Origin: Patescibacteria group bacterium
GTDB lineage: Bacteria; Patescibacteriota; Microgenomatia; Levybacterales; UBA12049
Direction: 5' to 3'
Assembly: GCA_023485715.1 (NCBI GenBank)
Contig: JAMCZG010000058.1
Location: forward strand, 1 to 19,070
Length of the DNA: 19,070 nt
The notes under the pieces were generated by a model. It was not told where the DNA came from and did not search any database. It saw only the letters and a list, made by a program, of their open reading frames with translations. Of the stretch, positions 6,907 through 14,233 are shown piece by piece. A program made the position numbers and the translations under genes. Position 1 is the first letter of the stretch, and every line of letters starts with the position of its first letter.

Positions 6907-8153
6907 TGTAAATGCCAGTACAATGTCATTTTACCATTTGCGTGGAATATAAACACTCCGTTTCCGCCGTCCCCGGTACAATTTCTGCAAACATAGGCTT
7001 TTCCGTCTTCTACCGCCTTAACGGCAATACTCGTGTTGTTTACGAGATCGTAGGCAGGATGTGGTCTACCCCGATACATCCATATCCAGCATGTATTGCC
7101 AAAACCTTGGGAAATATAAAGGTTATCTGTCGACAACGGCCAGGAAAAAGAGCCCTTCCCGGTTGACGTGAATCCATTTGGATCATTACCGCATCCCGTA
7201 TCCCATTCTACGTTTTTTGGCTCTAAAACATTCGATGGATCCTCGTATGATGAATAATAATCATAATCTGCTATAGAAGATATATTGTAAACTCCAAAAT
7301 GAAGATGAGGACCGGTAGAATAACCCGAATTTCCCATAAGACCGATTACATCTCCTCTTTTAACATCTCTTGGTTCTGAGGTTACTAAAAATTTTGCCGC
7401 ACTCTGGATTTGATTTAATTCTCTAAGCGCTGCTGCGAGTCTTCTTTGGTATTCTGTTTCTGAATTTCTGGTTGTAGCGAGTAGATTTTCTTTGTCTTTT
7501 TTCTCTTTGTCTACCTGCATCGTGTATACCTCAAGCTGTTTTTTGAGCGATTCCACCTTTTCTTTTTTTACCTCGAAAATTTCTTTTTGGTTTTGATAAT
7601 CATTTTTTGCCTGTTGAGTTTCATAAATTAATTTTTTATCGTGGGCTTGTGCGATTTTTAAATAATTTAAGCGCGTGAAAAAATCAGAAACAGTACTCGA
7701 CGATAAAAGCACATGAAAAGGCTGAACCGTGCCGATTTCGTACGTAACGATAATTCTATTAAGAAGTGCTTTTGTGATGTCATCTAATGCTGTCTCTAAA
7801 TTAGAAATTTTTTTTGTCGCAGTGCCGATATCTTTACCAAGTATTTCGATTTCCTGTTTTGTCGAATTAATCCTAAGCTGGGTCAATTTTATTTGGCTAT
7901 CCATTACCGCGATTTGTGAAGATAGCGTATTCGATTGTTTTTGAAGATCATAAATTTTAGTTTGCAATTCCTGAATTTCTTTTTGGCGCTTTTCTAGTTC
8001 TTGAGACGAAGAGTCCGGAGTAGGCGTAGGTGTGGACGTTGGTGTAACTTCCTGGGCAAAAATAAAAGAATTATTAAATGGGAAATAAAATATTGTCCCA
8101 ATTAATAAAACTATTATTGGTATTGCATATTTTATTTTTAATTTTAAAACCAT
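6903..8153 (-). CDS. coiled-coil M23/LytM protein with circularly permuted catalytic domain, FtsEX partner
   Basis: A 416-residue exported protein. It has an N-terminal membrane segment or signal (about 9-33) and a short Thr/Pro stretch (37-47). Long coiled coils at about 50-130 and 160-255 flank the PcsB/EnvC-like block EIGTVQPFHVLLSSSTVSDF (139-158). The LytM elements follow in unusual order: GDVIGLMGNSGYSTGPHLHF (267-286; H283, H285), a DPSNVL tail (305-310), then FSWPL (336-340), the HPAYD zinc motif (H365, D369), GNGVFIFH and LYWHL (H414) at the very C-terminus. All expected metal and catalytic His/Asp are present. In ordinary M23 domains HPxxD precedes YxHL, which precedes HLHF. The gene lies 15 bp after ftsX, as expected for a wall hydrolase or activator controlled by FtsEX. 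Confidence 0.9.
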   Translation of the reverse strand: MVLKLKIKYAIPIIVLLIGTIFYFPFNNSFIFAQEVTPTSTPTPTPDSSSQELEKRQKEIQELQTKIYDLQKQSNTLSSQIAVMDSQIKLTQLRINSTKQEIEILGKDIGTATKKISNLETALDDITKALLNRIIVTYEIGTVQPFHVLLSSSTVSDFFTRLNYLKIAQAHDKKLIYETQQAKNDYQNQKEIFEVKKEKVESLKKQLEVYTMQVDKEKKDKENLLATTRNSETEYQRRLAAALRELNQIQSAAKFLVTSEPRDVKRGDVIGLMGNSGYSTGPHLHFGVYNISSIADYDYYSSYEDPSNVLEPKNVEWDTGCGNDPNGFTSTGKGSFSWPLSTDNLYISQGFGNTCWIWMYRGRPHPAYDLVNNTSIAVKAVEDGKAYVCRNCTGDGGNGVFIFHANGKMTLYWHLQ

Positions 8154-8168
8154 AAACCATAAATTAAC

Positions 8169-9035
8169 CTATTTTAAATATCTTAAAACCGCAAGATAAC
8201 TGGATATAACCCCGAGTATTACGGCTAGGACTATTTCTCCCCCTAATAATTCCAAAAAGAAAATCCATGGAATCGGAAAAATCGGGATACCGCGCAAAAA
8301 GGAAGATAAAAATGGAGATACATATAAAAGAATCGAAGAAGATATTATCCATCCTAAAAAAGCACCAGCGACAGCATAAAATATTCCTTCTAAAATAAAC
8401 GGCCACCTAACATGCCACATCGATGCACCTAAAAGCCGCATAACTTCGATTTCGTATTTCTTTTGAGATATTTTAATACCGATTACCGTAACGATTATAA
8501 AAATTGAAACCAAGGAGAAAATAGCGACAAGGGCAATTCCAATTTGCCGGAAAGCGTTTGTCCAAGAAGTAAGGGACGAGACCACATCTTTTTGAAAAAT
8601 TACCTCTTGAATAAACGGCGACTTCTTTATCGTATCAGAAATACTCGAAAGATCATCGATTTTTACAGTCGATATTTCAAGCGACGATGGCAAAATATCC
8701 GCAGTTACCAAATCCAAAAGCAGAGGGTCTTCTTTATTTTGCTCTCTGTAAATTGCGAGTGCTTCTTCTTTCGACACAAATTTAATATTTGCAATTTTGC
8801 CTGTTGAGTTAAGCTGTGCTTCCAATGCTTCTATATTTTCTTGTTTTGCTTCATCTTTAAAAAATGCCGTAACTTGAGGCTTTGATTCGAAAAAATTAAT
8901 TATTTTAGATGACCCCAAAAATACAAACGCGAAAATCGAAACGATAAAAAACGTCAATGTCATTATTAAAATTGCAGCAGTCGCCTGGTATGGTGAACGT
9001 CGGATATGTTTCCATGTTGTATTAAGATGAGCCAT
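8169..9035 (-). CDS. ftsX: cell-division ABC transporter permease-like protein FtsX
   Basis: A 288-residue membrane protein with the FtsX layout: a cytoplasmic N-terminus, TM1 (about 21-41), an extracytoplasmic domain (about 42-164), and TM2-TM4 (about 165-188, 213-238, 256-282). The conserved segment YEIEVMRLLGAS (194-205) before TM3 is typical of the family, as is the VTAFFKDEA strand at the start of the outer domain. FtsX does not transport. It relays FtsE ATP hydrolysis across the membrane to a coiled-coil peptidoglycan hydrolase or activator, here most likely the M23 protein encoded next. The start overlaps the ftsE end by 14 bp, and AAAGGGA provides a plausible ribosome binding site. 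Confidence 0.95.
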   Translation of the reverse strand: MAHLNTTWKHIRRSPYQATAAILIMTLTFFIVSIFAFVFLGSSKIINFFESKPQVTAFFKDEAKQENIEALEAQLNSTGKIANIKFVSKEEALAIYREQNKEDPLLLDLVTADILPSSLEISTVKIDDLSSISDTIKKSPFIQEVIFQKDVVSSLTSWTNAFRQIGIALVAIFSLVSIFIIVTVIGIKISQKKYEIEVMRLLGASMWHVRWPFILEGIFYAVAGAFLGWIISSSILLYVSPFLSSFLRGIPIFPIPWIFFLELLGGEIVLAVILGVISSYLAVLRYLK

Positions 9036-9705
9036 ATTTCCCTTTCTTTTGATCCCTCACAATTTTACCACTTTCTAACGCAATAACTCTCCTTTCGAGC
9101 GTGTCAACTATCGAAGCATTATGTGTCGCCATAATAACCGTTGTCCCTTTCTTATTTATCTCGACTAAAAGATCTACGATTTCCTGACTTGTTTTTGGGT
9201 CTAAATCCGCGGTTGGTTCATCGGCCAAAAAAATATCTGGAGATAAAATAAGTGCTCTGGCGATCGCTGCTCTTTGTTTTTCTCCTCCCGAAAGTTGTAT
9301 CGGAAACTTATTCCTGTGTTTTTCGATACCGACCTGTAAAAGAACTTCTTCTACTTTTTCTAAAGCGTCTTTATCTTTTATTCCTGTTAATTCTAGGGGT
9401 AATACTATATTTTCAAAGATTGTGCGATCCATTAAAAGTTTTAAATCCTGAAAAACAATCCCGATTTTTTTTCGGAGATGAGGGATCTTTTTTTTGGGAA
9501 GTCTTACGATATCCCAGTCTCCGACGATTATCGTTCCTTCCGTCGGAAGTATTTCCCGAATCAATAGTTTAAAAAGAGTAGTTTTCCCTGAACCTGTGGG
9601 CCCGACTAAAAAAACGAATTCTCCCTTTTCGACATCAAAAGAAATATCAGAGAGAATAGGAGTTCCGCTACTGATTTTTTTTGAAACATTGTGGAGTTTT
9701 ATCAT
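9022..9705 (-). CDS. ftsE: cell-division ATP-binding protein FtsE
   Basis: A 227-residue ABC ATPase of normal FtsE length. It has Walker A GPTGSGKT (35-42), Q-loop VFQD (84-87), signature LSGGE (138-142), Walker B DIFLADEP (157-164) with the D-loop ADLD, and switch His195 in ATHN. It works in the cytoplasm as a dimer under FtsX at the division site. The overlap with ftsX and the following coiled-coil M23 gene distinguish it from LolD or other small ABC ATPases. Its start lies 4 bp after the stop of the upstream membrane-anchored protein. Confidence 0.95.
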   Translation of the reverse strand: MIKLHNVSKKISSGTPILSDISFDVEKGEFVFLVGPTGSGKTTLFKLLIREILPTEGTIIVGDWDIVRLPKKKIPHLRKKIGIVFQDLKLLMDRTIFENIVLPLELTGIKDKDALEKVEEVLLQVGIEKHRNKFPIQLSGGEKQRAAIARALILSPDIFLADEPTADLDPKTSQEIVDLLVEINKKGTTVIMATHNASIVDTLERRVIALESGKIVRDQKKGKYGSS

Positions 9706-9709
9706 AGCA

Positions 9710-10207
9710 TTAATCTAAAACTTCCAGCCTTCCAACGTCCATAAGCCAACCAGCCTTTTGTGCTTTTTGAGTTTCACCCCAAACTTTAACTTTTCTATCG
9801 ACGTATTTGGACAAATCCACGATCGAAGATGTTAGGTATACGTTTTGGCTATCCCCACCCGGTCTGACCAAATGATATTGTCCCTCTCCGTCGACTCCGC
9901 CTTCTTTTAAGACGCCTTCTGCCGTATCTTTAAAAGTTTTTGTGTCTTCCGAACCGACTATTTCCCCTTTAGCAACATTCGATGTCGATTTTATCTTATT
10001 AATATCGACAGGACCGAGTTTTCCGGAGTTTTTACTGAACAAAAAACCTGTTCCTACTCCCAAAATTACAACAATAACTAGAAAAATTAATAGTTTCATC
10101 GAAAATATTGAACGATTATTTGTATCTTCTATTTTATGAATCAGTTCTTCTTTATTTTCCCCTTCCTCCTTAATAATATCTTTGTCTATATTAATCACCT
10201 CCCCCAA
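9710..10207 (-). CDS. membrane-anchored protein of unknown function, first gene of the ftsEX run
   Basis: I do not recognise a named family. The protein (up to 165 residues) has a charged cytoplasmic N-terminus (1-36, rich in Glu/Lys), one membrane helix (about 37-57), a polar linker and a compact C-terminal region. The last part (about 109-165: YHLVRPGGDSQNVYLTSS, VDRKVKVWGETQ, GWLMDVGRLEVLD) has the strand pattern of a small beta-barrel (OB-like) domain, expected outside the membrane; this fold guess is inference. The start is uncertain: the longest frame begins with TTG at 10207, but a strong Shine-Dalgarno (10194-10205) lies just inside it with no ATG, GTG or TTG at the proper distance. 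An ATA at 10189-10187 is spaced 8 bases from GGAGG. Four bp separate it from ftsE. Confidence 0.75.
   Translation of the reverse strand: MGEVINIDKDIIKEEGENKEELIHKIEDTNNRSIFSMKLLIFLVIVVILGVGTGFLFSKNSGKLGPVDINKIKSTSNVAKGEIVGSEDTKTFKDTAEGVLKEGGVDGEGQYHLVRPGGDSQNVYLTSSIVDLSKYVDRKVKVWGETQKAQKAGWLMDVGRLEVLD
10194..10205 (-). promoter_or_regulatory. strong Shine-Dalgarno without a canonical start codon behind it
   Basis: The minus strand reads GGGGGAGGTGAT, nearly the full complement of a 16S rRNA 3' tail. No ATG, GTG or TTG lies 4-12 bases downstream. The codon at the usual distance is ATA (10189-10187). Confidence 0.6.
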
Positions 10208-10247
10208 CTTACAAAAAATAAAAACCTAAAAACGAAGAAATAAACTA

Positions 10248-10265
10248 CTCCGAATTTTTACGGAG
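10248..10265 (-). other. short hairpin in the leader of the ftsEX run
   Basis: A CTCCG/CGGAG stem of 5 bp (10248-10252 with 10261-10265) has an 8-base AT loop. It lies between the predicted transcription start and the ribosome binding site of the 10207 gene. No clean U tract follows on either strand, so I do not call it a terminator, though weak termination of prfB transcripts is possible. Confidence 0.35.
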
Positions 10266-10277
10266 ACAAACATTTTT

Positions 10278-10306
10278 AGTATTGCATAAATCGAAGTTTT
10301 TGGCAA
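10278..10306 (-). promoter_or_regulatory. predicted promoter of the ftsEX-tsa-rml run
   Basis: TTGCCA (10306-10301), a 17-base spacer and AATACT (10283-10278) on the minus strand match 5/6 and 4/6 of the sigma-70 consensus. Transcription would start near 10271, giving a leader of about 65 bases. The site lies just after the prfB stop, in the longest intergenic gap of this part (10208-10323). Confidence 0.5.
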
Positions 10307-10323
10307 CCTTTTAAAGTCGATTT

Positions 10324-11328
10324 TTAAATTTTTTTTAATTCTTCCTCTATAAATTGGTCTATATTTCCGTCTAAGACACCCTGTGTATCCGATGTCTCGA
10401 ATCCCGTACGCAAGTCCTTAACCATATGATAAGGGTGTAAAACATAAGAACGAATTTGATTCCCCCAGCCCGGGGTTTTGTAACCTCCTTTTAATTCCTG
10501 CTCTTGTTTTTTTATTTTTTCTTCTTGCATCAACCATAAACGAGCGCGCAAAATCTTTAGGGCATTTTCCCGATTTTGTCCCTGATATCTTTCCTTTTGA
10601 GCGGTAACAACAATTCCGGTTGGTTTGTGTTTTAAACGAACTGCCGAAGATACTTTTTGCACATTTTGGCCCCCGTGGGAGCTCGCCCTATAAAATTCCC
10701 AGTCTAAATCGTCTTCTTTTATGTCGATTTCGGAACTTTCTTCGATTTCCGGCAAAACTTCGACAAGCGCAAAAGACGTTTGTCTTAAATTATCCGCATT
10801 AAACGGAGATTGGCGGACTAGTCGATGTGTACCAGCTTCACCCTTCAAAAAACCGTATACATATTTGCCGCTTACCACAATAACAACACTTTTTACTCCC
10901 GCTTCCTCCCCCGCAATTTCTTCGATTACTTCGTATCGCCAACCTTTTTTCTCAAAAAATCTGGTATACATTCTAAATAACATCTCTGCCCAATCCATGG
11001 CCTCCACCCCTCCTTGTCCTGAATGTATCGATAGAATCGCAGGACCCTGATCGTAGGGATGCGAAAAATACAACAAGTTCTCGAGCCTACTGATAATATC
11101 TTCTGCTTCTTTTTCTTTGCCGTCCCTTATTAACTCTTCCACTTGGTCGAGCTCTTCGAGCTCTTTTTGAAGATCTGACAACTCCTTCATTTTTGAAGAG
11201 GCATAATTATGGTCTTTCCAAAAAGATGGTTCAGCACTTTCGGCTTCGATCTCTCTTATTTTTTTTCTTTCCCCGTCGGTATCAATTTTTTTTAAGATTA
11301 TTTCCAATCTTCTTTTAATGTCTTCCAT
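10324..11328 (-). CDS. prfB: peptide chain release factor 2
   Basis: A 334-residue class I release factor. The tripeptide SPF (174-176, in VRQSPFNAD, then RQTSF) is the RF2 anticodon-like motif for UAA/UGA, where RF1 has PxT. GGQ (219-221, in SHGGQNVQK) is the peptidyl-tRNA hydrolysis motif. The N-terminal helical part (SAEPSFWKD, 31-39) matches RF2. No in-frame UGA or programmed +1 frameshift is seen; the gene is one continuous frame from the ATG at 11328, slightly shorter at the N-terminus than Escherichia RF2. It follows the small membrane protein gene by 14 bp and is probably transcribed from the promoter at 11781-11809. Its presence agrees with UGA being a stop in this genome. Confidence 0.97.
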   Translation of the reverse strand: MEDIKRRLEIILKKIDTDGERKKIREIEAESAEPSFWKDHNYASSKMKELSDLQKELEELDQVEELIRDGKEKEAEDIISRLENLLYFSHPYDQGPAILSIHSGQGGVEAMDWAEMLFRMYTRFFEKKGWRYEVIEEIAGEEAGVKSVVIVVSGKYVYGFLKGEAGTHRLVRQSPFNADNLRQTSFALVEVLPEIEESSEIDIKEDDLDWEFYRASSHGGQNVQKVSSAVRLKHKPTGIVVTAQKERYQGQNRENALKILRARLWLMQEEKIKKQEQELKGGYKTPGWGNQIRSYVLHPYHMVKDLRTGFETSDTQGVLDGNIDQFIEEELKKI

Positions 11329-11342
11329 ATTGCTTGAAAAAT

Positions 11343-11774
11343 TTATAAACTATCACAAATTTTCTTGCAATAGTCTTTTGCTTGATCTTTTGGATAATTC
11401 TCGATCGCCTTTAAATCGTTAAGTACTTTTTGCACCTGAGGCGACGAAGATGCGATTTCGACAACATTGATTTTATTTACTTCTTCTTTAATCGTATTAA
11501 TTTTTTGCTCCACAGTCGATCTAACTTCGTTTGCAGGAAGAGAAAATGACTGACCGGTACTCGATGAGCCTTCTTCTTGATCAGAGACTGATTCATCCGA
11601 AGAAGAAATTCCGGCGACTCCCTTACTCGGTTTAATTAATTTTGTTAGACCCGAAGAAAAAAAATTTGTTTTTAAACCGTAACCGATTAAACCGGCGATT
11701 AACAATATGCCCACTGCTCCTAATATAATTTTTCTCTTATCCCATTTTTCCTGAAATGCATTTGACTCCTGCAT
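11343..11774 (-). CDS. small membrane-anchored protein, unknown function
   Basis: A 143-residue protein without a family I can name. It has a basic cytoplasmic start (KWDKRK), one membrane helix (about 15-33), a Ser-rich linker (57-78), a region likely to form a short helix or coiled coil (84-104), and a C-terminus with two cysteines (C136, C140 in DYCKKIC) that could form a disulfide if outside the membrane. The ATG at 11774 is supported by a well-formed promoter whose -10 ends 6 bases before it. It precedes prfB by 14 bp. Codon usage and spacing look like those of its neighbours. Confidence 0.75.
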   Translation of the reverse strand: MQESNAFQEKWDKRKIILGAVGILLIAGLIGYGLKTNFFSSGLTKLIKPSKGVAGISSSDESVSDQEEGSSSTGQSFSLPANEVRSTVEQKINTIKEEVNKINVVEIASSSPQVQKVLNDLKAIENYPKDQAKDYCKKICDSL

Positions 11775-11780
11775 GAATCC

Positions 11781-11809
11781 ATTGTAAAAAATACGAATAC
11801 TTTTTGCAA
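11781..11809 (-). promoter_or_regulatory. promoter for the small membrane protein and prfB, leaderless geometry
   Basis: TTGCAA (11809-11804), a 17-base spacer and TACAAT (11786-11781) are followed by six bases (GGATTC) and the ATG. The expected transcription start coincides with the start codon. The site fits exactly into the gap after the transketolase stop. Confidence 0.7.
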
Positions 11810-11810
11810 T

Positions 11811-13706
11811 CTAAAGCAGTTTTTTTATTTTGTCGACGATATGCAAAGCATTTATTCCTGTAAAATCCAACAATTCCTCTTGGGTTCCAGACCGCGGAAT
11901 TTCCCTAACCGCCAATTTTTCAACGGTCGCTCCTGTTTTTGAGACCGCTGATAAAATAAAATCACCCAAACCACCGTGCTCATAATGATCCTCCGTGGTT
12001 ATAATAATTTTTTTCTTTGTTTCATTTAATGATTCATTAAGTGTTTTGCTATCGATCGGTTTAACAGAATAACAATCGATTACTCTTATTAAAACTCCCT
12101 CTTTTTTAAGTTCTTCATACGCTTTTAGCGCTTCGTGGACCGTAGTACCACATGAGGCAACGGTTAAAACATCCTCTTTTGATTCCCTTAAGATTTTTGA
12201 TCCCCCGGCTGTAAATTTTTCATCCTCTTTATAGATTACCGGCGTTTTCGACCTTAATGTTCTTAGATAAAAAATTCCGTTATGTATTAACATTTGCAGG
12301 ATTAGTTTGGAACAAGAAATTGCGTCTGATGGATGAAAAATAACCGATCCGGGAATTACGCCAAACATCGAGATATCCTCAAGACCCATTTGCGATGGCC
12401 CGTCTTGTCCGATTGAAACTCCAGCGTGTGAACCCATAAATTTAATATTGGATTTCGAAATAGCTGCCATTCGTATCTGATCAAAAGCCCGGGTAAAAAA
12501 CGAAGCAAACGTCGAGACAAAAGGAATTTTTCCCCGCGCTGACAAACCAGTCGCGACCCCGACCATATTTTGCTCTGCGATAAAACATTCGATAAATCGC
12601 TCAGGATGGACTTTTTTAAAATCTTCTGAAAAAGTTGAGTTTTTTACGTCCCCGTCCAACGCAAAAATTAATGGATTTTTGTCAGCAAGTTTTGCTAAAA
12701 CTTTTCCGTAAACTTCCCGGGTCGCAATTTGATCGTTAATTTGATGTGATAAGCGCGGGGAGCCCACAAAATTTTTTTCGTTCGCATCTTGGCGAGCGAC
12801 GAAAATATTATAATCAGGAAGAGATCCATCGCGAGACAATTGCGGAACAAAAAAATTTTTGGGGGCGACCTCAGCGCTTGGAACTTTTAAGTCAAACCTT
12901 AAATTTTCATCAACATTTCCTAACTCTAATAAGGCTTTTTGTAGTTCTTCTTTGTTTAACGCTTTTCCGTGCCAACCTTCCTTATCTTCCAGAAAAGAAA
13001 CACCTTTCCCTTTTTTGGTCCGGGCAATTATGGCGAATGGCTTATTTGGATTGTCGATCGCAACATTAAAAGCCCTTTCGATTTCTAACAAATTATGGCC
13101 ATCGATTCCGATTGCTTCCCAACCAAAAGACCTAAACCTATCTATATACTCCTCTATAAAATCAGAAAACATAGTTTCCTGACTCTGTCCTAAACGATTA
13201 ACGTCAATAATCGCGATTAAATTATTGAGTTTGTAGTAAGAAGCAAAATTTGCCGCCTCCCAAACCTGTCCTTCTGCCATTTCCCCGTCTCCCAAAAGGA
13301 CGTATATTTTTGGTAAATTTGATGTTCCGATTGCTTGCCCACATGCAATGGACAGTCCTTGCCCGAGCGACCCTGTTGCAACTTCTGCATATGGAAATCT
13401 CGGAGTTGGGTGTCCTTCTAAATTACTATTAAATTTTCGAAGGCTGTTTAATTCTTCGACCGGAAACGCGCCGGATAGCGCAAAAAGAGAATATAAAAGA
13501 GGCGCAGCGTGGCCTTTGGAAAAAATGATTCTGTCGTTATTTGGATTTTCGATATTTTTAATGTCGTATGTAAAATATTTATCAAACAGAACTGTCATTA
13601 AATCGGCAGATGAAAGACAAGAAGTAGGATGTCCAGAACCGGCCGAGGCAGTCGAAGTCAAACAAAGTCTCCTAACCAACTTCGCCTTTTCGGTAAAACC
13701 TCTCAT
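11811..13706 (-). CDS. tkt: transketolase, full-length single chain
   Basis: A thiamine-diphosphate enzyme moving two-carbon units between sugar phosphates in the non-oxidative pentose phosphate pathway. The 631 residues cover all three domains in one chain. The PP domain has SGHPTSCLS (24-32), SKGHAAP (63-69), EGHPTPR (97-103) and the ThDP/Mg motif GDGEMAEGQ...NN (139-162). The Pyr domain has DGDVKNSTFS (351-360) and FIAEQNM, with the catalytic Glu378. The C-terminal domain ends VREIPRSGT...LLDFTGI. The Pyr domain resembles the shorter animal/archaeal-type transketolases (about 620 residues) more than Escherichia TktA. A linker of about 35 poorly conserved residues (288-322) lies between the PP and Pyr domains. 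A strong promoter precedes the ATG. The gene ends with TAG. Confidence 0.96.
   Translation of the reverse strand: MRGFTEKAKLVRRLCLTSTASAGSGHPTSCLSSADLMTVLFDKYFTYDIKNIENPNNDRIIFSKGHAAPLLYSLFALSGAFPVEELNSLRKFNSNLEGHPTPRFPYAEVATGSLGQGLSIACGQAIGTSNLPKIYVLLGDGEMAEGQVWEAANFASYYKLNNLIAIIDVNRLGQSQETMFSDFIEEYIDRFRSFGWEAIGIDGHNLLEIERAFNVAIDNPNKPFAIIARTKKGKGVSFLEDKEGWHGKALNKEELQKALLELGNVDENLRFDLKVPSAEVAPKNFFVPQLSRDGSLPDYNIFVARQDANEKNFVGSPRLSHQINDQIATREVYGKVLAKLADKNPLIFALDGDVKNSTFSEDFKKVHPERFIECFIAEQNMVGVATGLSARGKIPFVSTFASFFTRAFDQIRMAAISKSNIKFMGSHAGVSIGQDGPSQMGLEDISMFGVIPGSVIFHPSDAISCSKLILQMLIHNGIFYLRTLRSKTPVIYKEDEKFTAGGSKILRESKEDVLTVASCGTTVHEALKAYEELKKEGVLIRVIDCYSVKPIDSKTLNESLNETKKKIIITTEDHYEHGGLGDFILSAVSKTGATVEKLAVREIPRSGTQEELLDFTGINALHIVDKIKKLL
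12777..12803. repeat. imperfect inverted repeat within the transketolase linker
   Basis: TTCG-T-TCGC and GCGA-GCGA-CGAA flank a six-base centre (ATCTTG). The segment falls in the interdomain linker (about 12740-12840), which is more GC-rich in places and longer than in relatives. It may be the remains of a small palindromic insertion or mere chance. Confidence 0.3.
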
Positions 13707-13712
13707 AAAATA

Positions 13713-13741
13713 ATTGTAGACTGAATAATTCTTTCTATCAA
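13713..13741 (-). promoter_or_regulatory. tkt promoter, leaderless geometry
   Basis: TTGATA (13741-13736), a 17-base spacer and TACAAT (13718-13713) match 5/6 and 5/6 of the sigma-70 consensus. Six bases (TATTTT) then lead straight into the ATG at 13706. No Shine-Dalgarno is possible if transcription starts at the usual distance. Confidence 0.78.
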
Positions 13742-13747
13742 CTATTT
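13722..13747. repeat. 26-bp repeated element, copy 1 (in tkt promoter)
   Basis: A block of 16 bases (TGAATAATTCTTTCTA), three differing bases, then ACTATTT. The same order occurs at 14234-14259, with 23 of 26 bases identical. It covers the spacer and part of the -35 of the tkt promoter. Confidence 0.7.
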
Positions 13748-13757
13748 AGCCACCAAA

Positions 13758-14204
13758 TTAATCTTTTTTCTTTTTCTGAACAATACGATTTAAGTTAAAA
13801 ATCTTAAGACCTGTGTCTTTATCGTATTTTTTGTTCAATTTTTCTGTCGGGAAAAAAATTATTTCGACTGTCCCAGAAACCGTTGCTTCGACTAAGTGGC
13901 CTCCGATTACTTGCATTTCTTGGTCTGCAAAAGTTGCGTGTGCGTGCACTATCAATTCGTCATTTGCATATCCCACATCACCGGAAATGTTTGTCATCTC
14001 AAAGGATGAATCAAACTTTTTTGAAGTGTATTTTTTTGCCGAAACGTCGTAATGTGCGATTTCAACTGCATCGACCGCTCCAAGCCCGAAGAAAAATCCT
14101 CCTTGAATATTTTGTCCTACACAAAATTTCTTTAACGAATTTATTATATTCTCACCTCGGGAAATTCTTATTACTAATTTATCGCCGGTTTTTTTAAATT
14201 CCAT
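13758..14204 (-). CDS. PPC/DUF296 domain protein
   Basis: A 148-residue protein with a single PPC (plants and prokaryotes conserved; DUF296) domain. Visible family features are GENIINSLKKF (17-27), GGFFFGLGAVDAVEIAHYD (35-53), the metal-site-like VHAHATFAD (86-94, H87 and H89) and GGHL (101-104), followed by VSGTVEII. The fold forms trimers. In plants it is part of AT-hook DNA-binding proteins; bacterial stand-alone copies have no settled function, and no AT-hook is present here. A basic tail (KKKKD) ends the chain. The start at 14204 is set by an extended -10 promoter ending 6 bases upstream. It is divergent from the Nudix gene at 14274 and followed 51 bp later by tkt. Confidence 0.88.
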   Translation of the reverse strand: MEFKKTGDKLVIRISRGENIINSLKKFCVGQNIQGGFFFGLGAVDAVEIAHYDVSAKKYTSKKFDSSFEMTNISGDVGYANDELIVHAHATFADQEMQVIGGHLVEATVSGTVEIIFFPTEKLNKKYDKDTGLKIFNLNRIVQKKKKD

Positions 14205-14210
14205 CTTTAA

Positions 14211-14219
14211 ATTATAACA
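14211..14219 (-). promoter_or_regulatory. extended -10 promoter of the PPC gene
   Basis: TGTTATAAT on the minus strand is a consensus -10 with the extended TGn motif. Six bases (TTAAAG) separate it from the ATG at 14204, so a leaderless transcript is expected. The -35 position (TATTCA) is poor and overlaps the repeated element at 14234. Confidence 0.7.
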
Positions 14220-14233
14220 TCTGTATGCATTAT

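Noticed and set aside
8164..8406. A second minus-strand open frame inside ftsX
   Set aside because: It lies wholly within ftsX in another frame and has no recognisable domain; ftsX has clear family features in the main frame.
10248..10265. Rho-independent terminator after prfB
   Set aside because: The stem is only 5 bp, no uninterrupted T run follows on the minus strand, and it lies downstream of the predicted ftsEX promoter rather than directly after prfB.
10324..11328. Programmed +1 frameshift in prfB, as in many bacteria
   Set aside because: The gene is one uninterrupted frame; no internal UGA with a slippery CUU and upstream SD-like sequence is present near the N-terminus.
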